NCBI GenBank assembly: GCA_030037575.1
Contig: JASHRB010000616.1
Span: 1-6,230, forward strand
Reading direction: 5' to 3'
DNA length: 6,230 nucleotides
Origin: Candidatus Sulfotelmatobacter sp.
GTDB lineage: Bacteria; Acidobacteriota; Terriglobia; Terriglobales; Acidobacteriaceae
The notes under the pieces: model-generated
Databases searched by the model: none
Told to the model about the DNA's origin: nothing
What the model saw: the letters and a program-made list of their open reading frames with translations, nothing else
Position numbers and translations under genes: made by a program
Part shown: positions 5,656 to 6,230 of the stretch, one piece after another
Layout of the letters: each line of letters opens with the position of its first letter
Position numbering within the stretch: position 1 is the stretch's first letter

Positions 5656-6230
5656 TTGTCCGCAAACAACCGCATTCTTTTCACTTCCGAATCCGTGACC
5701 GAGGGCCATCCCGATAAAATCGCCGATCAGATTTCCGATGCCATCCTCGACGCCTGCCTCACGGAAGATCCCGGCAGTCGCGTGGCCTGCGAAACTCTGA
5801 CCGCTACCGGCCTCGTGGTCATCGCGGGAGAAATCACTACTAAGGCCTACGTCGACTTTCAGCAGGTTGTTCGTGGCACGGTGCAATCGATCGGCTACGA
5901 CAACGCTCTCCATGGCTTCGATTGCAACACCTGCGCGGTCATCTCCAGCATCAACAAGCAGTCCGGCGATATCGCCATGGGCGTAGACACGGGCGGTGCC
6001 GGCGATCAGGGAATGATGTTTGGGTATGCCTGCAACGAGAATGAAGATTACATGCCCACGCCGATTTCACTGGCGCACAAGCTCACCATGCGGCTCTCGC
6101 AGGTAAGAAAGAATGGAACCCTTCCCTACCTTCGTCCCGATGGAAAATCTCAAGTCACAGTGGAATACGATGCGAACGGCAAAGTGGAGCGCGTGGATGC
6201 CCTTGTGATTTCCACGCAGCACGCTGAGAC
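5656..6230 (+). CDS. metK: S-adenosylmethionine synthetase (methionine adenosyltransferase), 5' half, cut by window edge
   Basis: A cytoplasmic enzyme that makes S-adenosylmethionine from methionine and ATP with release of phosphate and diphosphate, the cell's main methyl donor. The 191 visible residues are about half of the usual 380-400 and continue past the window. [20 protein letters not shown] (residues 9-28) holds the ATP/Mg site with H18 and D20. VACET and [11 protein letters not shown] follow, then the family signature [12 protein letters not shown] (residues 114-125), [16 protein letters not shown] (152-167) and STQH (186-189). Between GVD (109-111) and GAGDQG there are two residues, against seven in E. 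coli MetK from memory, so the flexible loop over the active site is short. Synthesis begins at TTG, with a good ribosome binding site and a stop codon directly upstream in frame. It has its own promoter and a structured leader. Its codon use looks like that of its neighbours. Confidence 0.97.
   Translation, partial: MSANNRILFTSESVTEGHPDKIADQISDAILDACLTEDPGSRVACETLTATGLVVIAGEITTKAYVDFQQVVRGTVQSIGYDNALHGFDCNTCAVISSINKQSGDIAMGVDTGGAGDQGMMFGYACNENEDYMPTPISLAHKLTMRLSQVRKNGTLPYLRPDGKSQVTVEYDANGKVERVDALVISTQHAE

Noticed and set aside
5500..5913. Minus-strand open frame opposite the metK start
   Set aside because: It is antisense to metK, whose translation carries the GHPDK and GAGDQG motifs.
1..6230. 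CRISPR array, tRNA, transposase or prophage genes
   Set aside because: No regularly spaced direct repeats, cloverleaf sequences, or recognisable transposase, integrase or phage proteins were seen on either strand.

Overview
The window is GC-rich, typical bacterial chromosomal DNA. Acidobacteria (Terriglobia-like) is the best guess for the source. The reasons are two sedolisin (S53) peptidases side by side, a metK with a TTG start, and a dispersed noncoding element of a kind I associate with acidobacterial genomes. This assignment is inference from recall, with no search behind it.

Layout. (1) Bases 1-620, plus strand: the 3' part of a RodZ-type protein, cut by the window edge. It has the end of a membrane helix, a long Ala/Ser/Pro/Thr-rich linker and a DUF4115-like C-terminal domain; it has no ATG near its left end and is open to the edge. 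(2) Bases 652-681: a strong hairpin shared as terminator by this gene and the converging gene. (3) Bases 704-2431, minus strand: a kumamolisin-type S53 endopeptidase with propeptide, no signal peptide and an unusual Lys/Arg-rich C-terminal tail. (4) Bases 2432-2930: a divergent intergenic region with a candidate promoter for the right-hand gene and a degenerate copy of a dispersed repeat. (5) Bases 2931-5030, plus strand: a second S53 peptidase, this one with a clear signal peptide and long insertions. (6) Bases 5061-5110: its intrinsic terminator. (7) Bases 5111-5527: no gene, but several hairpins and a second copy of the dispersed repeat. (8) Bases 5528-5655: a good sigma-70 type promoter and a roughly 93-nt structured leader. 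(9) Bases 5656-6230, plus strand: the 5' half of metK (S-adenosylmethionine synthetase), starting at TTG.

How they fit together. The genes do not form one operon. Convergent and divergent arrangements and terminators separate the cell-shape gene, the two peptidases and metK into independent units. The two S53 peptidases form a divergent pair that may share control and may both degrade protein at acidic pH, one clearly exported and one by an unclear route. The most interesting points are the cationic tail on the first peptidase and the metK leader, which can form mutually exclusive pairings including one that covers the Shine-Dalgarno sequence. I saw no CRISPR array, tRNA, rRNA, transposase or phage gene. 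I do not see an obviously new multi-gene system here.
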